Positions 26,484 to 36,191 of a stretch of 39,883 bases of DNA are shown piece by piece. Position 1 is the first letter of the stretch. Every line of letters begins with the position of its first letter. Source of the DNA: Alphaproteobacteria bacterium RIFCSPHIGHO2_12_FULL_63_12 (GTDB lineage: Bacteria; Pseudomonadota; Alphaproteobacteria; Caulobacterales; Parvularculaceae); the NCBI GenBank assembly GCA_001767925.1, contig MEMM01000164.1, positions 8,031 to 47,913 on the forward strand, written 5' to 3'. The translations under genes and the position numbers were made by a program. The notes below the pieces were generated by a model, which saw only the letters and a program-made list of their open reading frames with translations, was not told where the DNA came from and searched no databases.

Positions 26484-26978
26484 TTAATTTGTCGGGGCGC
26501 CGTCGCTGTTGAATATGTCCGCCGCGACTTTCCACTGACCGTCGACATTGCGCCAGACTACGACGTATTTCCCGATGTCCTTCATCGCCCCGTCCGGGCC
26601 GTCGAGCGACAACTGATAGACGCCCCGGTCGAGCGCCATGTCGCCGCCCGAAGCGACCACGATCTGATCGGCCTCGAAGGTGAGAGCGAATCCCGGCATC
26701 TGCATCAGCCCGCCCCAGGCTGTCTCCAGCGCCGGCTGGCCCTGCGCAATGGGAGCGCCAGGCGCCATCATGGCGCCGTCCGCGGTGTAAAGCATCGACA
26801 CGGCGGCGGCGTCGTGATCGCGAATGAGCGCGAGCCATTGCTCGTTGGTCTTGCGGATGGCTTGCTCGTGCGCGGCGGCGCTGTCCGGCGCCGACTTGTC
26901 CGATACGTCATTCGCGCTGCAGGCAACGAGCAGTCCGCTCAACCCCGCGATCATCAGCGCTTTGGCTTTAAGCATCAA
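26484..26978 (-). CDS. Lipoprotein with SnoaL/DUF4440-like fold
   Basis: Lipobox GLLVAC; AIRKTNEQWLALIRDHDAAAVSMLYTADGAMMAPG...GKYVVVWRNVDGQWKVAADIFNSD. Confidence 0.82.
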   Translation of the reverse strand: MMLKAKALMIAGLSGLLVACSANDVSDKSAPDSAAAHEQAIRKTNEQWLALIRDHDAAAVSMLYTADGAMMAPGAPIAQGQPALETAWGGLMQMPGFALTFEADQIVVASGGDMALDRGVYQLSLDGPDGAMKDIGKYVVVWRNVDGQWKVAADIFNSDGAPTN

Positions 26979-27192
26979 TCATCCTCCCTCGGAATAAGTG
27001 AGACTTCATTGTAACGCGCGCGGGAAATCCATGTCACCTACGGGAGAAGTTGGTCGTCGCTTACACCGGCGGCGAACAGGGCGGGTATAGCGCCGCGATG
27101 CCCGCCATCAGGCTTCTCCAAGGCGCCATGGCCGCCAATACAGCAAATAGGGCGGCGGGACTCGCTGCGATTCTTCGTTGCAGGCGCCTGAA

Positions 27193-27210
27193 GTAAACTC
27201 TACAGTTTAC
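27193..27210. promoter_or_regulatory. Perfect operator-like palindrome upstream of the flavin monooxygenase
   Basis: GTAAACT-CTAC-AGTTTAC: two perfect 7-bp arms with 4-bp spacer, 45 bp before the proposed ATG at 27255. Confidence 0.6.
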
Positions 27211-27254
27211 CCGCAAACCGCCCTATGATCGCTGGAACCAGCGGAGGCCTCCCC

Positions 27255-28757
27255 ATGGACCATTTCGACGTCCTGATCGTCGGCGCCGGGATTTCCGGGA
27301 TCGGCGCGGCGCGCCATCTGCAGCGCTATTGCCCGGGGAGGAGCTTCGCGATCCTTGAGGCGCGCGCGGCGATGGGCGGGACGTGGGACCTTTTCCGCTA
27401 TCCCGGCATCCGCTCGGACAGCGACATGTTCACTTTGGGCTACGGCTTTCACCCGTGGCGCGAGCCCAAGGTGATCGCCGACGGGCCCTCGATCAAATCC
27501 TATGTCGAGGCGACAGCGCGGGAATACGGGATCGACCGCCATATCCGCTTTTCAACGCGCGTTGAAAAAATCGACTTCGACAGCGCGGCGGCGCGCTGGA
27601 CTGTCACGACGACAACACCAGCGGGCGAGAAGAAGCTCACCTGCAATTTCCTGTGGATGTGTTCGGGCTATTACCGCTATTCGGCGGGGCATACGCCGGA
27701 CTTTCCGGGCACGGATCAATTCGCCGGCGAGATCGTCCACCCGCAGCTCTGGCCGGAAAATTTCAACTATTCGGATAAGAAGGTTGTCGTCATCGGCTCG
27801 GGCGCGACGGCGGTCACGCTGATTCCGTCGATGACCGACAAGGCGGCGCATGTGACAATGCTGCAGCGCTCGCCGACCTGGTATTACAACCTTCCCTTCC
27901 GCAGCAATCTCGTCGCCAGGATGGCGAAGCTCCTCGGGCCGGCGATCGCCTTCCGCCTCGTGCGCTGGTGGCGCATCGTTTTCCAGCAGGTCATGTATGC
28001 GATGATCCGTGCACGGCCCGAAAAGGCGGGCGCCAATCTCCTGCAGCATGTGCGCGAGCAATTGCCCGCCGGCTATGATGTCGAGAAACATTTCCATCCG
28101 CGCTACAATCCGTGGGACCAGCGTTTGTGCGTCGTTCCGGACGGCGATCTCTTCAAGGCGATCCGCGAGGGAAAGGCATCGGTCGAGACCGACGAGATCG
28201 ACGCCTTCGTCAGCGACGGCATCCGCCTCAAATCCGGCAAGACCTTGAAAGCCGACATCATCGTCACCGCGACCGGCCTGCATCTTGAGCCGATGGGCGG
28301 CGCGGCGGCGAGCGTTGACGGGCGCAAGGTCGATCTCGGCAAGACCTTCACCTATCGCGGCTTCGCCTGTTCGGGCCTTCCCAATCTCGCTTTCGTTTTC
28401 GGCTACACGAACTCGTCCTGGACGCTGCGCGCGGACCTGATTTCGCACTATGTCTGCCGCCTGCTGAATTTCATGGAGAAGGGCGGCTACGCTATCGCGA
28501 CGCCGGTCAATGACGATCCGACGCTGAAAGAGGAGCCGTTCCTCAATCTCAGCGCCGGCTACATCGTCCGCGCCGCCGATCGTTTGCCCAAACAGGGCGA
28601 CAGGGCGCCGTGGCGCAATCCGCAGAGCTATTTCCGCGATATCGCGACGCTTCGCTTCGGCCGGCTCGATGACGGCGTCATGAAATTTTCGAAAGCTTCA
28701 GCAGCATCTGCAACTCATTCGCAACACGACGAAGCCGCGCGCGTCGCCGCCGAATAG
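27255..28757 (+). CDS. FAD-dependent (Baeyer-Villiger type) monooxygenase
   Basis: MDHFDVLIVGAGISGIGAARHLQ; GGTWDLFRYPGIRSDSD; second Rossmann VVVIGSGATAVTLIPSM; ATGLHLEPMGG. Confidence 0.92.
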   Translation: MDHFDVLIVGAGISGIGAARHLQRYCPGRSFAILEARAAMGGTWDLFRYPGIRSDSDMFTLGYGFHPWREPKVIADGPSIKSYVEATAREYGIDRHIRFSTRVEKIDFDSAAARWTVTTTTPAGEKKLTCNFLWMCSGYYRYSAGHTPDFPGTDQFAGEIVHPQLWPENFNYSDKKVVVIGSGATAVTLIPSMTDKAAHVTMLQRSPTWYYNLPFRSNLVARMAKLLGPAIAFRLVRWWRIVFQQVMYAMIRARPEKAGANLLQHVREQLPAGYDVEKHFHPRYNPWDQRLCVVPDGDLFKAIREGKASVETDEIDAFVSDGIRLKSGKTLKADIIVTATGLHLEPMGGAAASVDGRKVDLGKTFTYRGFACSGLPNLAFVFGYTNSSWTLRADLISHYVCRLLNFMEKGGYAIATPVNDDPTLKEEPFLNLSAGYIVRAADRLPKQGDRAPWRNPQSYFRDIATLRFGRLDDGVMKFSKASAASATHSQHDEAARVAAE

Positions 28758-28936
28758 CTAAAACATCGCATCGTTTCGCCAGCAGGTTGTTTACAGGCGG
28801 CGCCCGATCGGTTTCCACGCGGAGCATCGAAGCGGGGCCGCCTTGACCCGCCACTCGTCCCGTTCTTAGTAGCGCCCAGCATCGTTTTGTCTTGGCGTCT
28901 GGGGCGCCTGACGGTGCCGCGTTTGGGCGTGCTCGC

Positions 28937-30358
28937 GTGAACAATAAAAAAGATACGGCCGCGGACAGCTCGCTGTCCTTCGATCAGCGCCTTGAAACGC
29001 TGCTGACGAAAAAGCGCGTCATCAAATTCGAACTGTGGCTGGCGCTGCTGCTGGCGGTGATCGGCGCGGGCCTGATCAATATTTACGCGCTGATGGCGAT
29101 CAAGGGCGCGGAAAAAGACGCGTCGCCGATCGAGCGCGCCATTCATGGCGCGGCGCGCGGGATCGAGATCGCCAAACATTTGGCGACCGATGCGATCAAC
29201 AATTACAACCCGCGGCTGGCGCGCGGACAAAGGTTCAAGGGCGAAGCGGGCTGGACGTTGCCGAAAGGCGCCGCGCCGGCCGGCATGGCGGTCGTCCTGT
29301 CGCGTTATGACGGCGACGAAAAGCGCGGGCTTGTCGAGTTCGTCGATCTCGACACCGGCGCCCTCATCCATTCCTGGCGCCCGGATGTCGACGCGATCAA
29401 CGCCTTGTCGAAGACGCCGGAGAGGATATCCCACCTCAAGCGGGATTACGGGCTTCGCCGTTATATCGAGACGGACCCTTTTGTGCTCTCGGACGGCTCG
29501 CTTCTCTATCACGGCATGGGATCGCCGCTGGTCAGGATCGACGCCTGCTCGCGCGTCATCTGGACCCTCGACGGCGATTTCCATCACAGCATAGAGCCGG
29601 ACGCGAACGGCGATTTCTGGACGGTCGAATCCTTTCATCCGCCGACGATTCCGTTTGTCGATTCTGAATTCGACGATGATGCGATCGCCAAAATCTCGCC
29701 GGACGGACACGCGCTTTATCGCAAGTCGGCGGCGCAAATCCTGATCGACGCCGGCCTTCAGCATGTCGTCTATTCGCATGACGAATATGATCCTGACCCG
29801 ATCCATTTGAACGACGTGCAGCCGGTTCTTGAGGATGGCCCCTACTGGAAGCGCGGCGATCTTTTCTTGAGCCTGCGCAATCCGTCGATGATCCTGCTTT
29901 ATCGTCCGTCCACGAATGCGGTCGTCTGGAGCCGACAGGGCCCGTGGCTGATGCAGCACGATGTCGATATCGTCAGCGACCATGAAATCGCGGTTTTTAA
30001 CAACAATACGGCGGCGACGCCCAAGGGCGGCAAGACGATCGGATCGAACAACATTGTCGTCTATGATTTCGCGACCGAAGGGACGCGCGAGCCCTTCGCG
30101 GCGGGTTTTCTGCAAAACCACATTCGCACCGAAACCAACGGGCTTTTTCGTTTTCTCCCCGACGGCTCGGTGATGGTCGAGGAGCACGACTATGGCAGGC
30201 TTCTCGCGCTCGGTCCCGACGGCGCGGTGCGCTGGAGCTTCGTCAACCGCGCGCCGAAAGACGGGCGCGTCTATCACCTCGGCTGGTCCGGCGCAGTGTC
30301 GGCGGAGCGCGCGGCCGAGATTAGAAACGCCCTCGCTCAAACCGGGTGCGGGGAATGA
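28937..30358 (+). CDS. Membrane-anchored arylsulfotransferase (ASST)-like protein, copy 1 (GTG start proposed)
   Basis: N-terminal TM (LWLALLLAVIGAGLINIYALMAI); QHDVDIVSDHEIAVFNNN and NGLFRFLPDGSVMVEEHDYGRLLALGPDGAVRWSFVNR beta-propeller-like motifs. Confidence 0.8.
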   Translation: MNNKKDTAADSSLSFDQRLETLLTKKRVIKFELWLALLLAVIGAGLINIYALMAIKGAEKDASPIERAIHGAARGIEIAKHLATDAINNYNPRLARGQRFKGEAGWTLPKGAAPAGMAVVLSRYDGDEKRGLVEFVDLDTGALIHSWRPDVDAINALSKTPERISHLKRDYGLRRYIETDPFVLSDGSLLYHGMGSPLVRIDACSRVIWTLDGDFHHSIEPDANGDFWTVESFHPPTIPFVDSEFDDDAIAKISPDGHALYRKSAAQILIDAGLQHVVYSHDEYDPDPIHLNDVQPVLEDGPYWKRGDLFLSLRNPSMILLYRPSTNAVVWSRQGPWLMQHDVDIVSDHEIAVFNNNTAATPKGGKTIGSNNIVVYDFATEGTREPFAAGFLQNHIRTETNGLFRFLPDGSVMVEEHDYGRLLALGPDGAVRWSFVNRAPKDGRVYHLGWSGAVSAERAAEIRNALAQTGCGE

Positions 30359-31776
30359 AAACAAATACGCCGACAGCACTGCGCGGGAAACCGGGGCTCG
30401 ACGCCCGGCTGGAGGCGGCGTTGACGCGCATGCGCACGGCGCGCTTCCAGCTGTGGCAGGCGTTGCTGGCCGCGCTGCTCGGCGTCGCCCTGCTCATCGG
30501 CTTCGCGGCCGTCGCTCTTTACGGCGAAGAAAAAGGGGCGGGCCCGATCGCGAAAGCCGTCCACGCCGTCGCGGCGGCGCCGGTGACCGCCCACAAGGTG
30601 ACGGCGGAAGCAATCGCTCATTATCATCCAAGGCTCGCGAAAACGCAGCGTTTCGAGGGCGAGGCCGGATTTTCGATTGCGCCCGGCGCGCCGCGAACCG
30701 GTGATTTGATCGCGCTTTCCCGTTTCGACGGCGACGCCAAACGCGGTGAAGTCGACATCGTGTCGATGGATGACGGCGCCGTTTTGTGGGCCTATCGCCC
30801 TGACCTTGAGGGCATTTACGCCCGCGCGAAAATCCCCGAGCGCGTCTCCCACCTGCGGCGCGATCACAGCCCCTCGCGCTATCTTCCCTATGCGCCATCG
30901 GTTGAAGCGGACGGGTCGATGGTGTTCCACAGCATGGATTCGCCGCTCGTCAAGGAAGACGCCTGTTCGCGCATTTTGTGGATGATCGACGGCGAGTTTC
31001 ACCATGGCGTCGAGAGCGACGGCGCGGGCGGGAACTGGGCGATCCGGACGCTATCGCCGCCGACGGTTGAGCGCGTCGGCCCCGACTATCAAGACGACGC
31101 GGTCGCGCATGTCTCATCCGACGGGAAAATTCTGTTCGAGCGCTCCATCTCGCAGGCGCTGATCGGCGCCGGTTACGACTATATCGTCTATTCGCACGAC
31201 GTCTACGATCCAGACCCCATCCACCTTAACGACGTCCAGCCGGTGCTTTCGGACACGGCCTATTGGAAAGCGGGGGATCTGTTTCTCAGCATCCGCAATC
31301 CGTCGATGCTGGCGCTCTATCGTCCGTCAACGGATGAAATCGTCTGGGCGAAGACGGGCCCGTGGCTGATGCAGCACGATGTCGACATCATCAGCGATCA
31401 CGAAATCGCGGTGTTGAACAACAACGCCGCCGCCGTTCCCTCGGGCGAATGGGTGCGCGGCGTAAATTCGATCGTCGTTTACGATTTCGCCGACGGAAAA
31501 ACCCGGACGATACTCGAAGACTCGTTCAAAAAGGCGGAAGTGCGCAGCAAGACGAACGGGCTTTTCGCCATGCTGCCGGACGGCGCGATGATGGTCGAGG
31601 AGCAAAATTACGGCCGCCTTCTCGCGTTCAATCCCGACGGCTCGGTGCGTTGGACTTTTGTCAACCGCGCGCCAAAGGACGGGCGCGTCTATCAAGTCGG
31701 CTGGTCGCGGGCGCTGACCGGTGCGCGCGCGGCCGAGATCAGGAACGCCCTCGCGCACACGTCCTGTCCGGCCTGA
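30355..31776 (+). CDS. Membrane-anchored arylsulfotransferase (ASST)-like protein, copy 2
   Basis: Clear paralog of copy 1 along its whole length (GPWLMQHDVDIISDHEIAVLNNN; VNRAPKDGRVYQVGWSRAL); ATGA overlap at 30355-30358. Confidence 0.82.
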   Translation: MKTNTPTALRGKPGLDARLEAALTRMRTARFQLWQALLAALLGVALLIGFAAVALYGEEKGAGPIAKAVHAVAAAPVTAHKVTAEAIAHYHPRLAKTQRFEGEAGFSIAPGAPRTGDLIALSRFDGDAKRGEVDIVSMDDGAVLWAYRPDLEGIYARAKIPERVSHLRRDHSPSRYLPYAPSVEADGSMVFHSMDSPLVKEDACSRILWMIDGEFHHGVESDGAGGNWAIRTLSPPTVERVGPDYQDDAVAHVSSDGKILFERSISQALIGAGYDYIVYSHDVYDPDPIHLNDVQPVLSDTAYWKAGDLFLSIRNPSMLALYRPSTDEIVWAKTGPWLMQHDVDIISDHEIAVLNNNAAAVPSGEWVRGVNSIVVYDFADGKTRTILEDSFKKAEVRSKTNGLFAMLPDGAMMVEEQNYGRLLAFNPDGSVRWTFVNRAPKDGRVYQVGWSRALTGARAAEIRNALAHTSCPA

Positions 31777-31856
31777 CGCCGCCGTGAACAAGGGGCGTTG
31801 ACGCCGACCGGCCGTTTGGCGAAATGTCGCGCCGTTCGACCAACCGGGACGGGTTC

Positions 31857-32060
31857 ATGAGCAAGCATCGTCGCATCGCCGAAATATCGGGGCGGGGCGT
31901 CATCGTCGCGCTGATCGTCGGCAGCGCGCTCAATCTCATCAATCAGGGCGACGCGATCTTCGGCGCCGGCGCCGTCGATTATCTCAAACTCGCGCTCACC
32001 TATGCGGTGCCGTTCTTCGTCAGCTGCCATGGCGCGCTGACCGCGCCGAAAGAGACGTGA
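31857..32060 (+). CDS. nrtS: NrtS-like small membrane protein (putative nitrate/nitrite transporter); start at 31824 also possible
   Basis: IVALIVGSALNLINQGDAIFGAGAVDYLKLALTYAVPFFVSCHGAL matches the NrtS pattern (LNLINQGD ... LTYxVPFxVS). Confidence 0.7.
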   Translation: MSKHRRIAEISGRGVIVALIVGSALNLINQGDAIFGAGAVDYLKLALTYAVPFFVSCHGALTAPKET

Positions 32061-32065
32061 GGGCG

Positions 32066-33388
32066 CTACCCGCCCCCCGCGACCGACGTCGCGGGAGCGT
32101 CGAGCCCGAGCCAGTCTTCACGCGCAAGGCCGAGTTCCAGATCGAGAAAGGTCGGCAGGATGCGCCACAGCCGCTTCGAGCGGGCATTCGATAAAAGGAC
32201 AATGCCGGCGTCCTGCGCCGGGAGCCAGGCGATCTGCGCGGCGTAGCCTTCGACGGTGCCGGCATGGGCGATCACTTGCGCGCCCTCGTAATTATAGAGC
32301 CGCCAGCCGAAAGCGTATTGCGCCGCGTGAAAGCGCGGCGAGACCGACCTGATGCGCGCGGTCTCCGCCGGCGACATCGTGCGCGGCGCGTGGATGAGAT
32401 CGAGCGTCGCGATGGGGAGCGTTTGCGGCGCGTAGCCCATCTGCGCCTTCAGCCACGCCGCCATATCGAGGATCGAGGCGTTGACGCCGCCCGCGGCGGG
32501 AATGCGATAATAGGCCGGTTTGACCGTGACGCTGCGCCACGGGCCGTAATCCTCCTCGCCGCCGCCCTTGACGCGGTCGCGCACATGCGGGCGCGCGAAA
32601 TCGCCGCTTGCCGCCAGCCCCGCCTCGTCCGCCGAGGCGGTCACCATGCCGAGCGGCGCGAAGATCCTGGCCCTTAGCGCCGCCGCGTATGGCATTCCGT
32701 AGGCGGACGATGCCGCGAGGCCTGCGATGTCATAGAGGATGTTCTGATAGGAATAGCACTTGCCGACCCCGCAGATCGGCTTGACGTTGCGGTATTTGGG
32801 ATAAATCTCCGCAACCGGAATATTCGCCTCGAGCAGGTTGTCATAGGCGTTGGGCGGCAGGCCAGTCTGATGGCTTAGGACATGGCCGAGCTGCAGCGAC
32901 TTTTCCGCCCCGCCCGTGAGCTTGAGCCCGGGCGCGAATTCGACCGCAAGATCGGTCGGCGACAGCAGCCCTTCGTTCATTGCAAGGCCCGCGAGGGACG
33001 AGGCGAACCCCTTCGACAGCGAGCCGATGCGAAAGACCGTCGACGGCGTCACCTTCGCCGCGCCGCCCGCCTCGACGACGCCCCAGCTTTTCAGGAAGCG
33101 GGTCTCCCCGCCTTTGACGACGGCGACGGAGAGCCCGACGAAGTCGCCGCTTGCATAGGCCGCGTCAAGCGCCTGTTCAAACTCGCGCATCCGGAAATCT
33201 TCAGCGCCGGGCGAGGTCGCGGCGGAGATCAGCTGGACCGGTCCGTCCTGCGCGGCGGCGGGAACCGCTGCAGCCGACAGAAAAATCGCCGCGCCGGCGG
33301 CGAGGAAAAACCGGAACTCGACCTTCAAGACACAACTCCCGCGCAGCGACGCGGCGGAAGAGTTGCAATGCTGCGCGCGCGGCGTCAA
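32066..33388 (-). CDS. Serine hydrolase of the class C beta-lactamase/esterase family
   Basis: FRIGSLSKGFAS (SxxK), YSYQNILY (YxN), VIAHAGTVEGYAAQIAWLP (HxG); signal peptide. Confidence 0.92.
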   Translation of the reverse strand: MTPRAQHCNSSAASLRGSCVLKVEFRFFLAAGAAIFLSAAAVPAAAQDGPVQLISAATSPGAEDFRMREFEQALDAAYASGDFVGLSVAVVKGGETRFLKSWGVVEAGGAAKVTPSTVFRIGSLSKGFASSLAGLAMNEGLLSPTDLAVEFAPGLKLTGGAEKSLQLGHVLSHQTGLPPNAYDNLLEANIPVAEIYPKYRNVKPICGVGKCYSYQNILYDIAGLAASSAYGMPYAAALRARIFAPLGMVTASADEAGLAASGDFARPHVRDRVKGGGEEDYGPWRSVTVKPAYYRIPAAGGVNASILDMAAWLKAQMGYAPQTLPIATLDLIHAPRTMSPAETARIRSVSPRFHAAQYAFGWRLYNYEGAQVIAHAGTVEGYAAQIAWLPAQDAGIVLLSNARSKRLWRILPTFLDLELGLAREDWLGLDAPATSVAGGG

Positions 33389-33405
33389 TCGGCGGGCCAG
33401 CGCCC

Positions 33406-33436
33406 CTCACCCGCATCGCTTCGCGATGCGGGTGAG
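33406..33436. repeat. Perfect hairpin CTCACCCGCATCGC-TTC-GCGATGCGGGTGAG
   Basis: 14-bp perfect arms, 3-nt loop, 14 nt past the MarR stop codon; no T tract, so REP-like or a processing/attenuation hairpin. Confidence 0.7.
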
Positions 33437-33449
33437 AGGATTTCCTTTT

Positions 33450-34016
33450 CTACGCCGCTTCCATCTCGGCGCAGATCGCTTCGGCGTCCTGCGCGGTCAG
33501 GGGTTCGTCGAGCAGCGCGCAGCGGCGCGTCGCGCCGTCGCGTTCGAAATGCCGGCAGGTCCGGCAGACGCCGAACTCCCGGCCGCCGCGGCGGCGGATG
33601 GCGGCGCGCAGCGCGGCTTCGAGCGCCGACGCGATCAGCGCCGCCTCGCCGGTCGATTCAATGTCGCGGGCGAGCAGGGTCTCGTCGTCGGCGGCGACAT
33701 AGGCGCGCCCCATGGCCGTCAGCGCGAGGATCACCGATCGCCCATCGGAGTCGCTTTTGGTTTTTTCGATGAGGCCCTTGCCTTCAAGCGCGATCAGCGT
33801 CTGCGAAACCGTACCGCGCGACGAGGCGAAATAATCGGCGAGCGCCGCCGGCGTTTTCGAAAACCGGTTGGCGCGGGCGAGGTAGCGCAGCGCCTCGCGC
33901 TGGGCGGGGTTGAGGCCTTTGTCGAAATCGCCGGCGCGAAGATGCCGCCCGAGCCGCTCGACCAGATGCGCCGCCCGCCAGGCGGCGACTGATGGCAATG
34001 AGTCGCGGTTGTTCAT
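33450..34016 (-). CDS. MarR-family regulator with C-terminal Cys cluster (start at 34016 proposed)
   Basis: wHTH ALRYLARANRFSKTPAALADYFASSRGTVSQTLIALEGKGLIEKTKSDSDGRSVILALT; C-terminal GVCRTCRHFERDGATRRCALLDEPLTAQDAEAIC. Confidence 0.87.
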   Translation of the reverse strand: MNNRDSLPSVAAWRAAHLVERLGRHLRAGDFDKGLNPAQREALRYLARANRFSKTPAALADYFASSRGTVSQTLIALEGKGLIEKTKSDSDGRSVILALTAMGRAYVAADDETLLARDIESTGEAALIASALEAALRAAIRRRGGREFGVCRTCRHFERDGATRRCALLDEPLTAQDAEAICAEMEAA

Positions 34017-34037
34017 TGACGTTCTTTCCGATCGATG

Positions 34038-34052
34038 ATAGCGAGTCACTAT
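34038..34052. promoter_or_regulatory. Imperfect palindrome in the MarR/protoglobin divergent promoter region
   Basis: ATAGCGAGTCACTAT: 15-bp dyad with one mismatched pair. Confidence 0.4.
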
Positions 34053-34063
34053 TACTTTATTCA

Positions 34064-34675
34064 ATGCCGTCTGGCAAGGAGCGCCCCGTGTCATCAATTC
34101 CCGGTTATCGCCTCAACGATCCGAGCCTTCCCGCTTCGCCGGTAGGGATGGCCGATCTCGAAGAGTTGAAAACCTCGCTTCTGTTCGGCCCCGCCGACAT
34201 CGCCGCCCTGCGCCAAGCTGCGGCGATTCTTGAGGACCAGATCGAGGCGATTCTAGATGTATGGTACGGATTTGTCGGCGGAAATCCGCATCTCCTTCAA
34301 TATTTTTCCGACCCGGCGACAGGCGCGCCGGTGGGCGCTTATCTCGACGCCGTACGCAAGCGCTTCGGCCAGTGGATCATCGACACCTGCAGAGCCGAAT
34401 ATGACGCGCGCTGGCTCGCCTTCGCCGACGAGATCGGCAAGCGCCACCATCGCATCGGCAAGAACCGCACCGACGGCGCCAACGCCGCCGCGCATATTCC
34501 GCTTCGCCACATTCTCGCGCTGGTCATTCCGATCAGCGTGACGATGAAGCCGTTTCTGGCGAAAAAGGGCGCGAGCGCCGCGCAAGTCGAGGCGATGCAC
34601 GCGGCATGGACGAAATCGGTGCTGCTGCAGGCGATCTTGTGGTCGCGGCCTTATGTGAAGGATGGGGATTTTTGA
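34064..34675 (+). CDS. Protoglobin-domain protein (start uncertain; GTG at 34089 also possible)
   Basis: LLFGPADIAALRQAAAILEDQIEAILDVWYGFVGGNPHLLQYFSD...EIGKRHHRIGKNRTDGANAAAHIPLRHILALVIPI. Confidence 0.78.
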   Translation: MPSGKERPVSSIPGYRLNDPSLPASPVGMADLEELKTSLLFGPADIAALRQAAAILEDQIEAILDVWYGFVGGNPHLLQYFSDPATGAPVGAYLDAVRKRFGQWIIDTCRAEYDARWLAFADEIGKRHHRIGKNRTDGANAAAHIPLRHILALVIPISVTMKPFLAKKGASAAQVEAMHAAWTKSVLLQAILWSRPYVKDGDF

Positions 34676-35238
34676 TGACGGCTTACCGGACCGCGCCGGA
34701 GTGGACGATCGCGCACTGGCTAAACGAGGACCGGCTAAACGCGCCGGCGGCGCCAAGCCTTGCCGCGCTGCGCGGAAAGGTCGTGATGGCGGTCGCGTTC
34801 CAGATGTTGTGCCCCGGCTGCGTCTCCCACGGCCTGCCGCAGGCGCAGCGCGTACGCGCCGCCTTTTCCGCCAAGGATGTCGCCGTGTTCGGCCTGCATA
34901 CGGTGTTCGAGCACCGCGAGGCGCAAGGCTCGAAGGAAGCGCTCGCCGCTTTCCTCCACGAATACCGCATCGGATTTCCGGTCGGCATCGACGCCGGGGC
35001 GCCGGGCGGCGGCGTTCCGCTGACCATGCGCGCCTATAACATGCAAGGAACGCCGACGACGATCCTGATCGATCGCGACGGCCGGCTGCGGCTGTCGAAA
35101 TTCGGCCATATCGACGATCTGCTGCTCGGCGCGTCGATTGCGACGCTGATCGGTGAGGCGCCGGCGATAGCGCCGGAGGCGCCGGCGATGGGCTGCGATC
35201 CGGAAGGGTGCGCGGTCGAGGGCGCGCCGTCTTCATGA
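34675..35238 (+). CDS. Thioredoxin-like / TlpA-type redoxin with CPGC motif
   Basis: LRGKVVMAVAFQMLCPGCVSHGLPQAQRVRAAF...YNMQGTPTTILIDRDGRLRLSKFG; start overlaps the protoglobin stop (TGATG). Confidence 0.85.
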   Translation: MTAYRTAPEWTIAHWLNEDRLNAPAAPSLAALRGKVVMAVAFQMLCPGCVSHGLPQAQRVRAAFSAKDVAVFGLHTVFEHREAQGSKEALAAFLHEYRIGFPVGIDAGAPGGGVPLTMRAYNMQGTPTTILIDRDGRLRLSKFGHIDDLLLGASIATLIGEAPAIAPEAPAMGCDPEGCAVEGAPSS

Positions 35239-35671
35239 ACCGGGGCGGATCGAGGACGCCGACAAGCGCGGCGTCCCCCTCTCTTCCGATCACGACCTGG
35301 AGAGGTTGCGCCAGGGTATTGCAATCAAACAGAACGATCGGTACAAGCGATTCGATACTTTTCGCTTTCAGGGAAACAATACGTGCTCCCGTCCTCTCAT
35401 TTCGCCTCGATCGAAGTCGCCCTTTCGGCGCTGACCGGTCCTCAAGCGACGCCTCGCGCGGTTTCGAACCGCCCGTCGGCGGCGGTCGCACATGAAAGAT
35501 CTACGAATGACCCCAGCCGCGTTCTCGCGCCGCCCGTCGACATCAAGGTCGCGGCCGCCGAATGCGCGGTGTGAGGCGACACCTCAGCGGGTGGCCCAAA
35601 CCGCCCGTTAGCCGGCGCGTGTGTGCTCCCCCAGGGCCCCGCGTCGGCGCTATTCCTTTCGAAAGCCATAC

Positions 35672-36160
35672 ATGAGAGAAGCCGAGGAGCCGCGGGCGCC
35701 GTTCCCTCCGTTCACGGAGGAGGCCGCGCGGGAAAAAGTCCGCAAGGCGGAAGACGCCTGGAACAGCCGCGATCCAAGGCGCGTCGCGCTCGCCTATACG
35801 GCGCAAAGCCGGTGGCGCAACCGCGGCGAATTCCTGAAGGGGCGCGCTGAAATCGAAGCGTTTTTGACGCGCAAATGGGCGGCCGAAAACGACTATCGCC
35901 TGATCAAGGAATTATGGGCGTTCGAGGGCGCGCGCATCGCCGTCCGCTTCGCCTATGAATGGCGCGACGAGCAGGGGCGGTGGTTTCGCGCCTATGGAAA
36001 TGAAAACTGGGAGTTCGCGTCGAACGGCTTGATGGCGCGCCGCATCGCTTCGATCAACGATCTTGAAATCGGCGAGGAAGGAAGGCTTTTCTACTGGCCC
36101 CGAGGCGAGACCGGGCGGCGCCCGGACGATCATCCGGGCCTTACTGATCTCGGCCTTTGA
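35672..36160 (+). CDS. NTF2-like DUF1348-family protein
   Basis: [69 protein letters not shown]...[12 protein letters not shown]. Confidence 0.9.
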   Translation: MREAEEPRAPFPPFTEEAAREKVRKAEDAWNSRDPRRVALAYTAQSRWRNRGEFLKGRAEIEAFLTRKWAAENDYRLIKELWAFEGARIAVRFAYEWRDEQGRWFRAYGNENWEFASNGLMARRIASINDLEIGEEGRLFYWPRGETGRRPDDHPGLTDLGL

Positions 36161-36191
36161 CGGCATCCATAAAGGCGCCGATAACGGCATC

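Noticed and set aside
28715-30379. 554-aa minus-strand ORF
   Set aside because: Antisense to the first arylsulfotransferase-like gene; no recognisable domain and biased composition.
35455-35495. tRNA-like T-arm (ggtttcgaaccgcc)
   Set aside because: No acceptor, D or anticodon arms can be folded around it.
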